64,000 nucleotides of DNA. Source: a virus. Location: positions 1 through 64,000 of IMG/VR virus record IMGVR_UViG_3300045974_000067. The stretch is one strand, 5' to 3'. The position numbers were made by a program, and so were the translations under genes. The notes beneath the pieces were generated by a model. The model did no database searches. It saw only the letters and a program-made list of their open reading frames with translations, and was not told the DNA's origin. Shown in pieces: positions 44,749 through 53,545 of this stretch. The stretch's first letter is position 1, and every line of letters starts with the position of its first letter.

Positions 44749-45042
44749 CGATTTGTTAAACAGAATTCGTTAGATTCTGTCAATTTACTACAAAGCAAAT
44801 ATAGTTCATTTAAGTTTCCTATATTTGCTTTGTATAAATTCTGCATATTCCTATGCAGTCCAGACTATATCATCATCCCTAAGGATGTCGGGCGCTTCCA
44901 CTGGACTCCCAGTGTACTCCTTTCGGATAGTCGTTGCACCTTACTGTTTTCACAGTCTTGGCTCAGGATTGACCGTTCTGGTTTTTCCCTGAGTTCACCC
45001 GATTGTCATTTAGACATTACTGTCTAAAGCCTCTAATAAATA
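44749..45042 (-). ncRNA. Group I intron in the virion RNA polymerase gene
   Basis: 294 nt. Minus-strand helices: P1 exon CCUU+U with AGAGG (45030-45034), U-G wobble at 45043/45033; P2 at 45009-45028 (8 bp); P3 44998-45002 with 44888-44892; P4 44988-44993 with 44962-44967; P6 44943-44956; P7 44927-44932 with 44863-44868; a 6-bp hairpin at 44899-44914; P8 44874-44887; P9 44841-44858; a perfect 14-bp stem 44791-44804 / 44819-44832; and a 6-bp hairpin 44761-44779. The order P3-P4-P6-P7-P3'-P8-P7'-P9, plus AATCCTGAGCCAAG and GGTGCAACGACTATC, are classical group I core elements. The last base is G. No endonuclease ORF is inside. Confidence 0.95.
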
Positions 45043-48000
45043 AAGGTCACCATGTTCTGCTGTTTGGCAGCTTTACGTAAATCTTTCTCAGTAAGTCCTA
45101 ACTTTTGATTTAATTTAATAAATCTAGGATCATTAAAAGTAGCATTAGCAATTTCATCGTATAGACGCTTCTTTTGGTCAGTAGGTACTACATTACTTAG
45201 GCTAGCTAACTGCTTATTTTTAGTAGTTAAAGCAATAATCTGTGCGCCACTACTAGAAGCATCTTGCTCAAGAGCAATATTAATACGATAGTTAGCAAGT
45301 CTACCCAGGCTTGCGGCACTGTAATCCCCTCCTAAGAATTCGTCTATTTTAGCTGTTTCTAATGCAAGTCTTAATAACTTTCCTTGTTCTTCTCCATCAA
45401 TTTGTGCAAGAAGCTTATTCTCCAAGATAAATCGTATATCATTAGGTTTAGCTCTACGAATAGCATTACCAATAGCAATAAGATCTTTACGATGATCCAT
45501 TGCTATTTGTTGTCTACCTAGAATAGATAATGAATTATGGCTACCTTCTAAAGCATCAGATAGTCCACCTATAAATCCACCTATTTGGTCTTGTAGATTA
45601 TAAAAACCTAATTCACTAAAAGGCTTAGCTTGTGCAGTATTAAGAAATGGTCTGAATGTTTCACCTGATTGTGGCCCTATAAAGCCACGCTCGTATATAC
45701 GGCCACGATGATCAATAAAAGGAGTATTACTAAATGACATATCTTTTTCACGTAGCCAGGACATAGCCTTAAGACGTTCATATGCATCTCCTCTTTCAAC
45801 CATGTATTGTCTGTATATATTTAGATCATTATAATATTGTGCTTTACCTTTATCATCTTGAAAAGTAATTAATTTATTTATAAAGTCATGAAATTCAGGA
45901 TCTACTTTATATTGTGCTTGTGAAGCCCAATTAAGAGCATCAGTCATATTCTTGTCGATAAGTTCTACAGGTAAGTCATTAAAGCTAGAAGTTGAAGTAA
46001 TAGGTATACGAGTGTCTGTAAGTCCAAATATACCATCATCTATAAAATATGTCTTATAGCCTTCTTTAACTAATAATCTATTCTTATCTGTAGTAACACC
46101 TACACGTAAGCCTACTTCTACTTTCCGTGTGAGTCTTGCATAATTTTGTATTCTAGGATCAGTTATCCTAAGATTAACACTAAAAGTATCATAGTAAGGG
46201 CCGAAGTATTGTCCACTCATACGACTCTTCATACGTCTTTTCTGTACACCAAAAGTCTCTAGCTCATAGAAACCTTTGTCTTTAGCATCATCTAACAACT
46301 TGACACCTAAAGTATACCATTCATTCCTACTACCTCGATAGTTAGCAAGATTATATAAGTCACGTCCTAATGCTACAGCAAGTTGATCTCTATCAGGACT
46401 ATCTGCTAATGAGAGTCTCTTAGCAAACTTTAAATAAAAATCTTTTAGATTCTGGTCTGTGAGTCTTATCTTTAATTTAACGGGTATCTTGTAATCTAAA
46501 ATATTACGAAGCTGATTAGCTATTTTAGGTAAAGTTTTATCTTCCCATTTGTTTACAGCTTTAATATTAGCAATAAATGTATCATGTAGTTCTTGTAATT
46601 GTACAGGTCCAAGAACAGGATCAATATAATTAGCTTGTTTTAATTTAAATAGTAGATTAGCATCTTTACGTAACTGTGTTTCCATATAATCTGAAACATT
46701 CATTACATCAAACTTAATCTGACCATTTAAAACAGCTTTTAAATTAGTCCATGCTTCATCATTTTCTCTAAATCTTCCAAATGTTATTCTTAAGTTATCT
46801 GCTATAGCAGCTCTTTCATTAATACTCATTGTATCTGCTAAGTCATTTACAAACTTAGTAATAAATTCTTTATCTTTTTGTTTAAGAACTATACTCTCAT
46901 TAACTAATCTAAGATTATTATTAAGTACACTAGGATTAGGTGCAAACATCCTAGTATCTTCATAACGACTAGTAATAGGATTGAACTTTAAGTTAGCTTC
47001 AGTAGGTGGTGTATTTAGCACACGCGTCTTAGCAGCTTTCTTAGTACCTATTAAATTACCACGATAGTTTGTTAATGATAAAGTACCATCAAGTTCTTGT
47101 GTTTGCAATAAGTAGTATTGTTTAAGAGCAGCAGTCATTTCTGCATCACCAATAATTTCATCTGGTCTAGCAGCACCTAACTTAAGTGTATCTAACTTAT
47201 CTTTAGCAAAAGCAAATCTACGAGTATCACCAGGTAAACTACCAAAGTCACTAGTAGTCATTTGATTAAGTTGTTTAATTCCTACATTAGCACCTGATGG
47301 TGTTATAAATTTATCTAGTTGTAATTGACCACTTTGAAATTTCTGTAATCTATTAAGATCGCCAATATGCTTTATTTGTACTTCTTGTGGTTGTCTAAGT
47401 AGCCAGTCATTATAGCTTTCTTTTAATGGTGATTGTCCATCATAAAAGGCTATTTCTTTATCAGTAAGTCCTGCAAGATTCCTTTTGCGTATCTGAGCAA
47501 TACCTTCATTAGTACCTAATTGATCATAGGACTTAGTAATAGGTATAGTTGTAGAACGGCAATACCAATGAGCAGGTGGCAAGTGTGCAGTATCTCCGAC
47601 AGGATAAATATGTCCATCTCTGCTTGCACATAATGGTGTTGTACGAGAGTCTAATACTGCTACATATTGATAGCCATTTAAAATTTTTTCATTAGCTTTA
47701 TAAACTTGATGATCTGCTTGAGCATATACTGAAGTCATAGATGTTACAGTTAAACCATTAGCTTGATTTTTAGTAATATTAAAAGTACTCGATACAGTTT
47801 TAGCAATAGAAGTCTCATTGAGACCATCTGCAATACCTTTACGTATAATAGCTTCAATACGTATTCTTTCATTCTTGCCTATACCTACCCAACCTTCTTG
47901 CAATACTACATTATTATATAAAGGTTGCTTAAGTACTACATTCTCTGCAATGCTTCTTGGAGGTTGCTTAGTACGCCAAATATTACCAACAGCTTTATCA

Positions 48001-48284
48001 ATATTGTTAGTTGTGAAAGACACTTGATCTTTAAATAAATCTAATAAAGATCTCGAATGCACATTATACGTATTACTAATTGTCTTTTCTATTTCAGTAT
48101 TTAACTTAACTTTAAATTGATCAAAAGTATCACCTTGTAGCTTAGATGAACGGATTAATCCATCTACTCTAACAGCATGACCATCAATAATTAACTCTAA
48201 CTTGCCTTTTGTATTGTCAGTATAGAGTCTAATCATTGCTGCTCTATCTACAGCTTTATCATAAATTTGTGTGTTGGCATTCAT
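45043..48284 (-). CDS. Exon 1 of the MuF-RNA polymerase gene (MuF domain plus polymerase N-terminal and palm motif A)
   Basis: The 5' exon encodes 1080 codons and two bases. Residues about 130-250 form a Mu F-type head-morphogenesis domain: YVAVLDSRTTPLCASRDGH, IYPVG, then PPAHWYCRSTTIPI. The C-terminal part is single-subunit RNA polymerase: DHRGRIYERG (858-867), motif A with catalytic Asp1008 (EQDASSSGAQII), and the start of motif B with R1070 and K1074 (RKAAKQQNMVT). Without splicing the frame ends at 45033 after FIY. Joined to exon 2 it gives 1538 residues and RKAAKQQNMVT-L-YG, with R, K and Y at -12, -8 and 0 as in T7 RNAP. It lies between portal and scaffold, the usual place of a MuF gene. 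A virion-packaged, injected polymerase is inferred. Confidence 0.93.
46465..46484 (-). promoter_or_regulatory. Class A-like repeat inside the polymerase gene
   Basis: Minus strand CCCGTTAAATTAAAGATAAG, one base away from the class A copy at 54465 over 20 positions. It lies in coding sequence (PVKLKI), so chance or codon constraint is possible. An internal promoter would serve the polymerase domain's 3' half or the capsid genes. Confidence 0.35.
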
Positions 48285-48331
48285 AGCAACCTCTGACGGT
48301 CATTAGTTTAACTTAATAGAGACCGAATCTA

Positions 48332-49960
48332 TTAAGCTGCTTTAAGATTTGAGACATTATTCATCATACTATTCATTTGATTTACTTTATCAGCATAATT
48401 AGGATCAGAATTAGGCTTATTAACTACTTCGTCTTGAGTCATTTCAACTTGGCCTTCTTCATCGTCATAATCAGCAGGTACCATATCGTTCTGCTTGAGT
48501 AGCATAAGCCACAATGTACGAGGAATAAGACCATTCTGATACCACTCTGTAGCGAGCCTAAGCCAATCGGCACCTAGAGGCACAGGATTAAAGTCAGCAG
48601 ATAACTGAAATTCCACATCTGTAGATTTAAACTGTGTACCATAGCGCCAATTTAACATAAATGCAATAATATCAGCCATTTGATTAGAGACTTTAATATT
48701 AAGTGTTCCTAATTGTGCTGTCTGGGCTGCATTACGAATTTCTAATGCTACACCTGATTGCATATTCTCAGGGCTAAGCATACGAATACCTAATCTAGCT
48801 AATTCTTCTATAGTTGCCAATATAGCTCTGTCCATGTCTTGTAAAGCAGCTGTAGGTGTATCCAAGACAGAAGCTGAATCACCTTGTCTAAGCTTAATCC
48901 AAGAACCAAGCCCAGCGTCAACAATAGCACCGAATTCTTCATCTGTAATATCTGCCGCAATAACAGGTGTATAAGTAGCTGCACCTAAGAGTAAATGATT
49001 ACGACGACTAACTTTATTATACAATGCAACTTCACGGTCAATAAGCGGTGTAAGCATAGGCTCAATAATATCAATACTACCATTAAGAGGCCACGCTGGT
49101 ATAACTTTTAGACGCTCACCATTAGAAGTAATATTTTCAATAGTCTCTATTAACTCAAATCCACCATTACCACTTGGAGATGGGCCATTAGAAGCACCTA
49201 CTGTATATTTCTGTTGAATAACACCATTGACTACTGGTATAGCTACATTTTGAGTAGGCTTTTGATACTTACGAATACGATAGTATCCATCTACTATTTC
49301 ATGTACCCATACTGTATCTAATAGTGTAGGGTGAAACTCATTAACACCATATGTTTCTTCATAATTTCTAACAATAACTCGTTCAAGTATTTGTGAACCA
49401 TCTACAGAGGCAACGCTAAGTTTCCAATTAATAACTGACTCAGCATTCCATAATACAGGATATGGTTTAATTGCTAATACATCTTCTCTAGTCATTCCTT
49501 CAGTATTTTCTACTTTAGGATAATCTACGTATACCCAAGCACGGCTAGTCTGCATCTCTTCCCACAATGCGCGATCTAAGAATGATACTAAAGGAGAACT
49601 ATCTTGTGCAAATGCATCCATAATCCATTGGTAAGCATCTGCAGGTGCTGTATCAGGTAATTTAAGTTGTGGTTGCTTCCTAAGTAGTCCACCAATAATT
49701 ATTCGTGCATATTGTGTTACAATACCAGGTAGCTCAGCTTCTGCTTTAAAGAAATTATACTGTGTTTGTGTCATTGATTGAGAGAAAGGAATAAGCAAAT
49801 TTGAGAAGAATAGATTGTCAAGAATACCGTCAAAGTCTTTAACGAATCTTTCTCCATTACAAACTGCACGACTCTTTTCCCATAATTGGTTTATTGATTC
49901 GTAAGATGGACAAGGATCACATACAGTACGTCCTTGTTGAGCGGCATTCACAACACTCAT
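48332..49960 (-). CDS. Portal protein (542 aa)
   Basis: The 542-residue protein has the DUF4055-like portal pattern: QTQYNFFKAEAELPGIVTQY, GGLLRKQPQLKLP, LWEEMQTSRAWVYVDYP, PYPVLWNAESVINWK and a later AIVDAGLGSWIKLRQGD, with LEIRNAAQTAQLGTL. It forms the dodecameric DNA channel at the capsid vertex. It is followed by the MuF fusion and preceded by terminase, the conserved order. Confidence 0.85.
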   Translation of the reverse strand: MSVVNAAQQGRTVCDPCPSYESINQLWEKSRAVCNGERFVKDFDGILDNLFFSNLLIPFSQSMTQTQYNFFKAEAELPGIVTQYARIIIGGLLRKQPQLKLPDTAPADAYQWIMDAFAQDSSPLVSFLDRALWEEMQTSRAWVYVDYPKVENTEGMTREDVLAIKPYPVLWNAESVINWKLSVASVDGSQILERVIVRNYEETYGVNEFHPTLLDTVWVHEIVDGYYRIRKYQKPTQNVAIPVVNGVIQQKYTVGASNGPSPSGNGGFELIETIENITSNGERLKVIPAWPLNGSIDIIEPMLTPLIDREVALYNKVSRRNHLLLGAATYTPVIAADITDEEFGAIVDAGLGSWIKLRQGDSASVLDTPTAALQDMDRAILATIEELARLGIRMLSPENMQSGVALEIRNAAQTAQLGTLNIKVSNQMADIIAFMLNWRYGTQFKSTDVEFQLSADFNPVPLGADWLRLATEWYQNGLIPRTLWLMLLKQNDMVPADYDDEEGQVEMTQDEVVNKPNSDPNYADKVNQMNSMMNNVSNLKAA

Positions 49961-49962
49961 GA

Positions 49963-50196
49963 TTAACCTTTCCGTTTAAGCATTGCACTAAATTCAGATT
50001 GAGTACCTTCAAATACTTTACCTGTAGAGTTATTAGTGGCTTTAATACCTGTGTTAGTAGGTATAATATACCAATCAAAAGGATTAGATTCTGCATTAGT
50101 AAGAGTAGTAGCTGTCTTGAGTTTGTTTGTATCAAGAATAACATGCTCTGGTGCAGGCTTAACCTTTTCTTTAACATCTAACTTAAAATTTGCCAT
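49963..50196 (-). CDS. Small hypothetical protein between terminase and portal (77 aa)
   Basis: A 77-residue soluble protein (MANFKLDVKEKVKPAPEHVI...) ending in GKVFEGTQSEFSAMLKRKG. The C-terminal helix recalls small head-region proteins, but no family is recognised. Lies just before the portal. Confidence 0.6.
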   Translation of the reverse strand: MANFKLDVKEKVKPAPEHVILDTNKLKTATTLTNAESNPFDWYIIPTNTGIKATNNSTGKVFEGTQSEFSAMLKRKG

Positions 50197-50205
50197 ATAA
50201 TTGCC

Positions 50206-50301
50206 TTATAATAATAAACCAAGAAACACAATAATTAGTCCTATAATTATTGTCCAGAATGCAACAGGATTCTCTTCAATATACTTCAAGACAGGCTTCA
50301 A
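50206..50301 (-). CDS. Tiny membrane protein with TTG start (31 aa)
   Basis: A 31-codon frame from TTG 50301, with AAGGAG 8 nt upstream. It begins KPVLKYIEENPVAFW and ends with a hydrophobic helix (TIIIGLIIVFLGLLL). Likely an inner-membrane peptide. The TTG start lowers confidence. Confidence 0.42.
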   Translation of the reverse strand: MKPVLKYIEENPVAFWTIIIGLIIVFLGLLL

Positions 50302-50315
50302 TCAAAACTCCTTAC

Positions 50316-50489
50316 TTAATTAGAGAATTCCTTATCTTTTGCTTTAGCAATCTTAAAAGAAGTAGCGGCTAACTGCCCATTATGACGTATTTCTTCAAAT
50401 ATAAGTGTGCAATTATATTTTGTTAATGCATGCTTAACTTCTTGTTCACATGCATGTACAGCCATTTGCTCTAAGGATTCTATCTTCAT
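50316..50489 (-). CDS. Small hypothetical protein (57 aa)
   Basis: A 57-codon frame, MKIESLEQMAVHACEQEVKH and onwards, with the ATG overlapping the stop of a 14-codon frame (TAATG). Soluble and helical. No family recognised. Confidence 0.55.
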   Translation of the reverse strand: MKIESLEQMAVHACEQEVKHALTKYNCTLIFEEIRHNGQLAATSFKIAKAKDKEFSN

Positions 50490-50533
50490 TACTTCTTAGG
50501 TGGCTTTCCACCACCGCCCTTTTTACAAGCCAT
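50489..50533 (-). CDS. Very short basic peptide gene (14 aa)
   Basis: MACKKGGGGKPPKK, starting in the stop codon of the SET gene (TAATG) and ending in the ATG of the next gene. AGGTCAAGAT precedes it. Peptides of the MA(C/K)KKGGGKK type are found in this location of several phage genomes by recollection; the case rests on coupling. Confidence 0.4.
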   Translation of the reverse strand: MACKKGGGGKPPKK

Positions 50534-50904
50534 TATCTTGACCTCAAGTAGTTTAAATAATAATTTGAAGTTAATTCTTCTCCTTCAAATATATCTCTTG
50601 TAGCATAAAAATAGTAATTATTACCTATGAAATATAATACCATATTAGGCAATCTAGCATGATTACTATATCGTCCGCCTGGAGTACGCTTTTTGCCTAT
50701 TCTAGCAGAGCATACTTCTTCACCTGCTTTAAAGCTAGCTTTAGCAAACAATCCTTTGCCTTCAATAGGAGAATCTGCTACATATACATTATATTCTTTC
50801 TCAAAAGGTATTTGATCATATGTTTGTTCAGCTATTGAACGTGCTTCTTTATCAGTAATCCCAATTGCAGCAAGACACGAAATGTAACTTTCATAATCTG
50901 TCAT
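50533..50904 (-). CDS. SET-domain protein (putative lysine methyltransferase), 123 aa
   Basis: The protein has the SET pattern in order: VADSPIEGKGLFAKASFKAG (G-x-G of the cofactor site), RYSNHARLPN (the NHxxxPN motif for SAM binding) and ATRDIFEGEELTSNY (the GEEL-x-x-x-Y motif). It is a minimal SET domain of about 85 residues plus an N-terminal helical part. It would transfer methyl groups to lysines. It is encoded directly after the large terminase, so virion or packaging proteins are possible substrates; this is speculative. Confidence 0.8.
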   Translation of the reverse strand: MTDYESYISCLAAIGITDKEARSIAEQTYDQIPFEKEYNVYVADSPIEGKGLFAKASFKAGEEVCSARIGKKRTPGGRYSNHARLPNMVLYFIGNNYYFYATRDIFEGEELTSNYYLNYLRSR

Positions 50905-52295
50905 TATATTAGCCTATTAGTTCTCTTAACGGCTACAGAACTCTTGTTAATTGGATATAAATACTCAATACCATATCTTACACCATCAGAGTAATGCTCA
51001 ATACTTTCAGTCTTATCAATTGTAGCAGTGTCTTGATTATTATCAACCCATTTAGTACGCTCTAAGGATGTGATTAAGCCTTGACATTTAGAAGATACAT
51101 ATAAATTAACTTCACCAGCTGCTGTCATAAGTCTAGCATTAACAGCATTAACACTATCAACAATAGGAGGAGATTTACTTCTTGCTCTGACGATAAAGCC
51201 ATGGCGTTCTAGTATAGTAAAGTCTGTTTGGCCTACAGGTGCAGATGTTTTATGTGCTCTGCCTGTAGGATCTGGATATACAAATATTTTACATACTTTA
51301 AGTTTATAATCATCATGTCCTTGCCTCTCGTAATTAGGCCAGAACTTAGCTCTAATTGCAATAGCTAAAGTTTCTGTATCAGGATGACCTTTAAATTCAT
51401 CTATGAAATGTACTTGAGCGCCTCTGACAGCAAAAGCAGCAGAGCACTGTAAATTAACGTTAAAGTCAATACACACATGAACATCCTCACCAGGCTCATC
51501 TCTGCTACCTTGTCTAAACCATTCCAAATCATTTCTAACATGCACTTTACGCTTAAAACAATAAAAGATTGAATTGCCTGAATCTTCGAAAGTAGCTTTG
51601 TACTCTCTGTTATACTTAAGAGGATCAATAGTATGCCTGATCTTTTCAATTTCATCAGGGTCTAGATAAGGACTAGAGTGATAATCATAATGATAAGCTT
51701 TCCATTCGTTGTCTAGCTCCTGTCTGTTGTACATATCAAAGAAATAGTCATAACCTTTAGGCGTACTAATTGTTAATGATCTACCAGGACTTTTAGCATT
51801 ATAAATCTTAGCCATCTTAGGAGACCAGCGGGTAGATATACATGGCTGTATAATACCTTCCCAAGCTTCTTTAAGTCCATCACCTTTAGTCCAGTCACGT
51901 ACTTCGTCATTAACAACAAAGTAAGCACCTTTACCACGTAGCCTTCCTACAGCCTCGTAAGAAACAAGACTAAGTATTACATTAAAAGGAAACCATAAAC
52001 GACCCATTTCTTTAGAATGCTTTATTACATAATTTTCCATACCTAATTCATACATAAGTAATGGAAAATAAATATCAGTTACCTGTGTGTAGGTAGGTGC
52101 TATAATAAATACTTGTTTATTAGGCACTGAAGGTTCTAATTGCATAAGTTCATTGCAAGCAGCACTTGCAGCTACAGCAGCAAAATAACTTTTACCCCAA
52201 CCTCGACTAGCAGCTACTACAGCATTTCTAATGTTACGTGTAACAAATAGATCAGCAAATACTTCAGATTGTCCTGGGTGCAGTTCTATTGTCAT
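50904..52295 (-). CDS. Terminase large subunit
   Basis: The 463-residue DNA-packaging motor has an N-terminal ATPase with Walker A (AASRGWGKSYFAA, about 28-40) and Walker B (AYFVVNDEVRDW, about 130-141), and a C-terminal RNase H-like nuclease with VHVCIDFNVNLQCSA containing the first catalytic Asp. The length fits the family. It overlaps the small-terminase-like gene by 4 nt. With the portal it packages DNA into the prohead. Confidence 0.92.
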   Translation of the reverse strand: MTIELHPGQSEVFADLFVTRNIRNAVVAASRGWGKSYFAAVAASAACNELMQLEPSVPNKQVFIIAPTYTQVTDIYFPLLMYELGMENYVIKHSKEMGRLWFPFNVILSLVSYEAVGRLRGKGAYFVVNDEVRDWTKGDGLKEAWEGIIQPCISTRWSPKMAKIYNAKSPGRSLTISTPKGYDYFFDMYNRQELDNEWKAYHYDYHSSPYLDPDEIEKIRHTIDPLKYNREYKATFEDSGNSIFYCFKRKVHVRNDLEWFRQGSRDEPGEDVHVCIDFNVNLQCSAAFAVRGAQVHFIDEFKGHPDTETLAIAIRAKFWPNYERQGHDDYKLKVCKIFVYPDPTGRAHKTSAPVGQTDFTILERHGFIVRARSKSPPIVDSVNAVNARLMTAAGEVNLYVSSKCQGLITSLERTKWVDNNQDTATIDKTESIEHYSDGVRYGIEYLYPINKSSVAVKRTNRLI

Positions 52296-52834
52296 TCTCC
52301 TACACCTTTATAGGCTGGTTCTTCTTCATCAGGTAAATTAAAAATAGACTTGTTTTTAACTTCTGCTAATTGAGCGCCTATCTCAGACAATGTTTGCATC
52401 TCTAAAGATTCTTCTTTGCTAGGCAAATAAACAGTATCAGCTTCAGGTACTTCTATTTTATCAAATTCTTTTAATGTTTCTTGATTTATAGTTAAGCCAT
52501 TCAATCTAATTTCCATTGGTCTAATAGCTGTAGCACTAATTTCAACTGATTCAGGTGCTCTTGCATAACCATACCTAAGTAAGTCTGTAATAAGCTTTTG
52601 TTTGGTACTCAATAATGCTGCATATTTGACAGAAGAATAATTATCTCTTTGAATACCACTAGGGTAATACTGGAGATCATAAATATCTTTCTCTAACTTG
52701 TCAAACATTTTAACCATTTCTTCAATAGGATCGAATCCTAGCTCTTGAAGCTTCTTATAAGCCGCTTTGGAGACTATCGTCTTATTGCCGACATTGACTC
52801 GCCTAATAATTGGCTGGCTAATATTGTCTGTCAT
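52292..52834 (-). CDS. Putative terminase small subunit (180 aa)
   Basis: The gene precedes and overlaps the large terminase, the usual place of the small subunit. It has an N-terminal region (VNVGNKTIVSKAAYKKLQEL) and a central helical region (YAALLSTKQKLITDLLRYGY) as in DNA-binding and oligomerisation helices of small terminases. No HTH can be asserted. Assigned by position. Confidence 0.6.
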   Translation of the reverse strand: MTDNISQPIIRRVNVGNKTIVSKAAYKKLQELGFDPIEEMVKMFDKLEKDIYDLQYYPSGIQRDNYSSVKYAALLSTKQKLITDLLRYGYARAPESVEISATAIRPMEIRLNGLTINQETLKEFDKIEVPEADTVYLPSKEESLEMQTLSEIGAQLAEVKNKSIFNLPDEEEPAYKGVGE

Positions 52835-53045
52835 AATGTTCTCCTACGAACTTCTTCTGATCATCCGGAAAATGTCACCCACAAAGCGTCTCTAAATAGA
52901 CACCATTTTAAAATTCTAAACAGTGACCTAAGAAACATCTCAAATTAAAATAACCAAAGATTAGTCTACATGATCACTTTCATTTACTTCAATAAATAAA
53001 TCCTTTTAATTGAATATATTAAAGAGACCAACTAAAAGTACATTT
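52835..53045. other. Intergenic region with no gene seen; degenerate duplication of a gene end
   Basis: 211 bp without a coding frame. The part at about 52966-53015 resembles 53046-53095 in the adjacent gene: TTCATTTAC versus TTCATTTATC, then AAATCCTTTTAATTGAA versus AAATCCTTTAGTTCAA. It reads as a decayed tandem copy of the end of the downstream-overlapping gene (LKDLCVEINE-like codons broken by a frameshift). Confidence 0.45.
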
Positions 53046-53510
53046 TTATTGACCTTCATTTATCTCAACACACAAATCCTTTAGTTCAACATGATGAGAC
53101 TTTAAAGAAAATCTATACTTATACACGATATCTTCATCTATACACCAAAAACCTTGCAAATCCTTGGGTAATAAATATGTATAGTTAAACACTTCACCTT
53201 TTTGTAGCAAAGCACTTGGTAAACTTATTGTAGCTTTTGTTTTCTTATTTATAAAGATGCCACTAATTGTTGCAATATTATCATTATTCTTTTTAAATTG
53301 TCGATTAACAACTAAGATAAGAGAATTATTAGTACGTTCTAAATGTAATTGTCCTGTAACTTCAGAATACGGTGGCTCTAGAGTTACACTATCTAGAATA
53401 ATCATAAACACAATAGACATAAACATAAATGTTATTACGCCTAAAGTAGTCACTAATAATTTAGTACGTTGTCTATACATATCTAACGATGACATCTGCT
53501 CGGTATACAT
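53046..53510 (-). CDS. Membrane-anchored hypothetical protein (154 aa)
   Basis: One membrane segment at about residues 17-38 (TKLLVTTLGVITFMFMSIVF) follows a short cytoplasmic start; the rest is a beta-rich domain (LHLERTNNSLILVVNRQFKK) that would lie in the periplasm. ATG 53510 (MYTEQMSSLDMYRQ) is preferred over GTG 53519, which lies in the ribosome site AGGGGTG. Not recognised. It lies upstream of the packaging genes. Confidence 0.6.
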   Translation of the reverse strand: MYTEQMSSLDMYRQRTKLLVTTLGVITFMFMSIVFMIILDSVTLEPPYSEVTGQLHLERTNNSLILVVNRQFKKNNDNIATISGIFINKKTKATISLPSALLQKGEVFNYTYLLPKDLQGFWCIDEDIVYKYRFSLKSHHVELKDLCVEINEGQ

Positions 53511-53545
53511 AAGTAGCACCCCTTTAAGCTATTACAAGTCCATAA

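Noticed and set aside
44748-44846. An independent gene starting at ATG 44846 for the polymerase C-terminal part
   Set aside because: The first 33 codons lie in the group I intron and overlap its paired stems; the conserved sequence starts exactly at the predicted 3' splice site.
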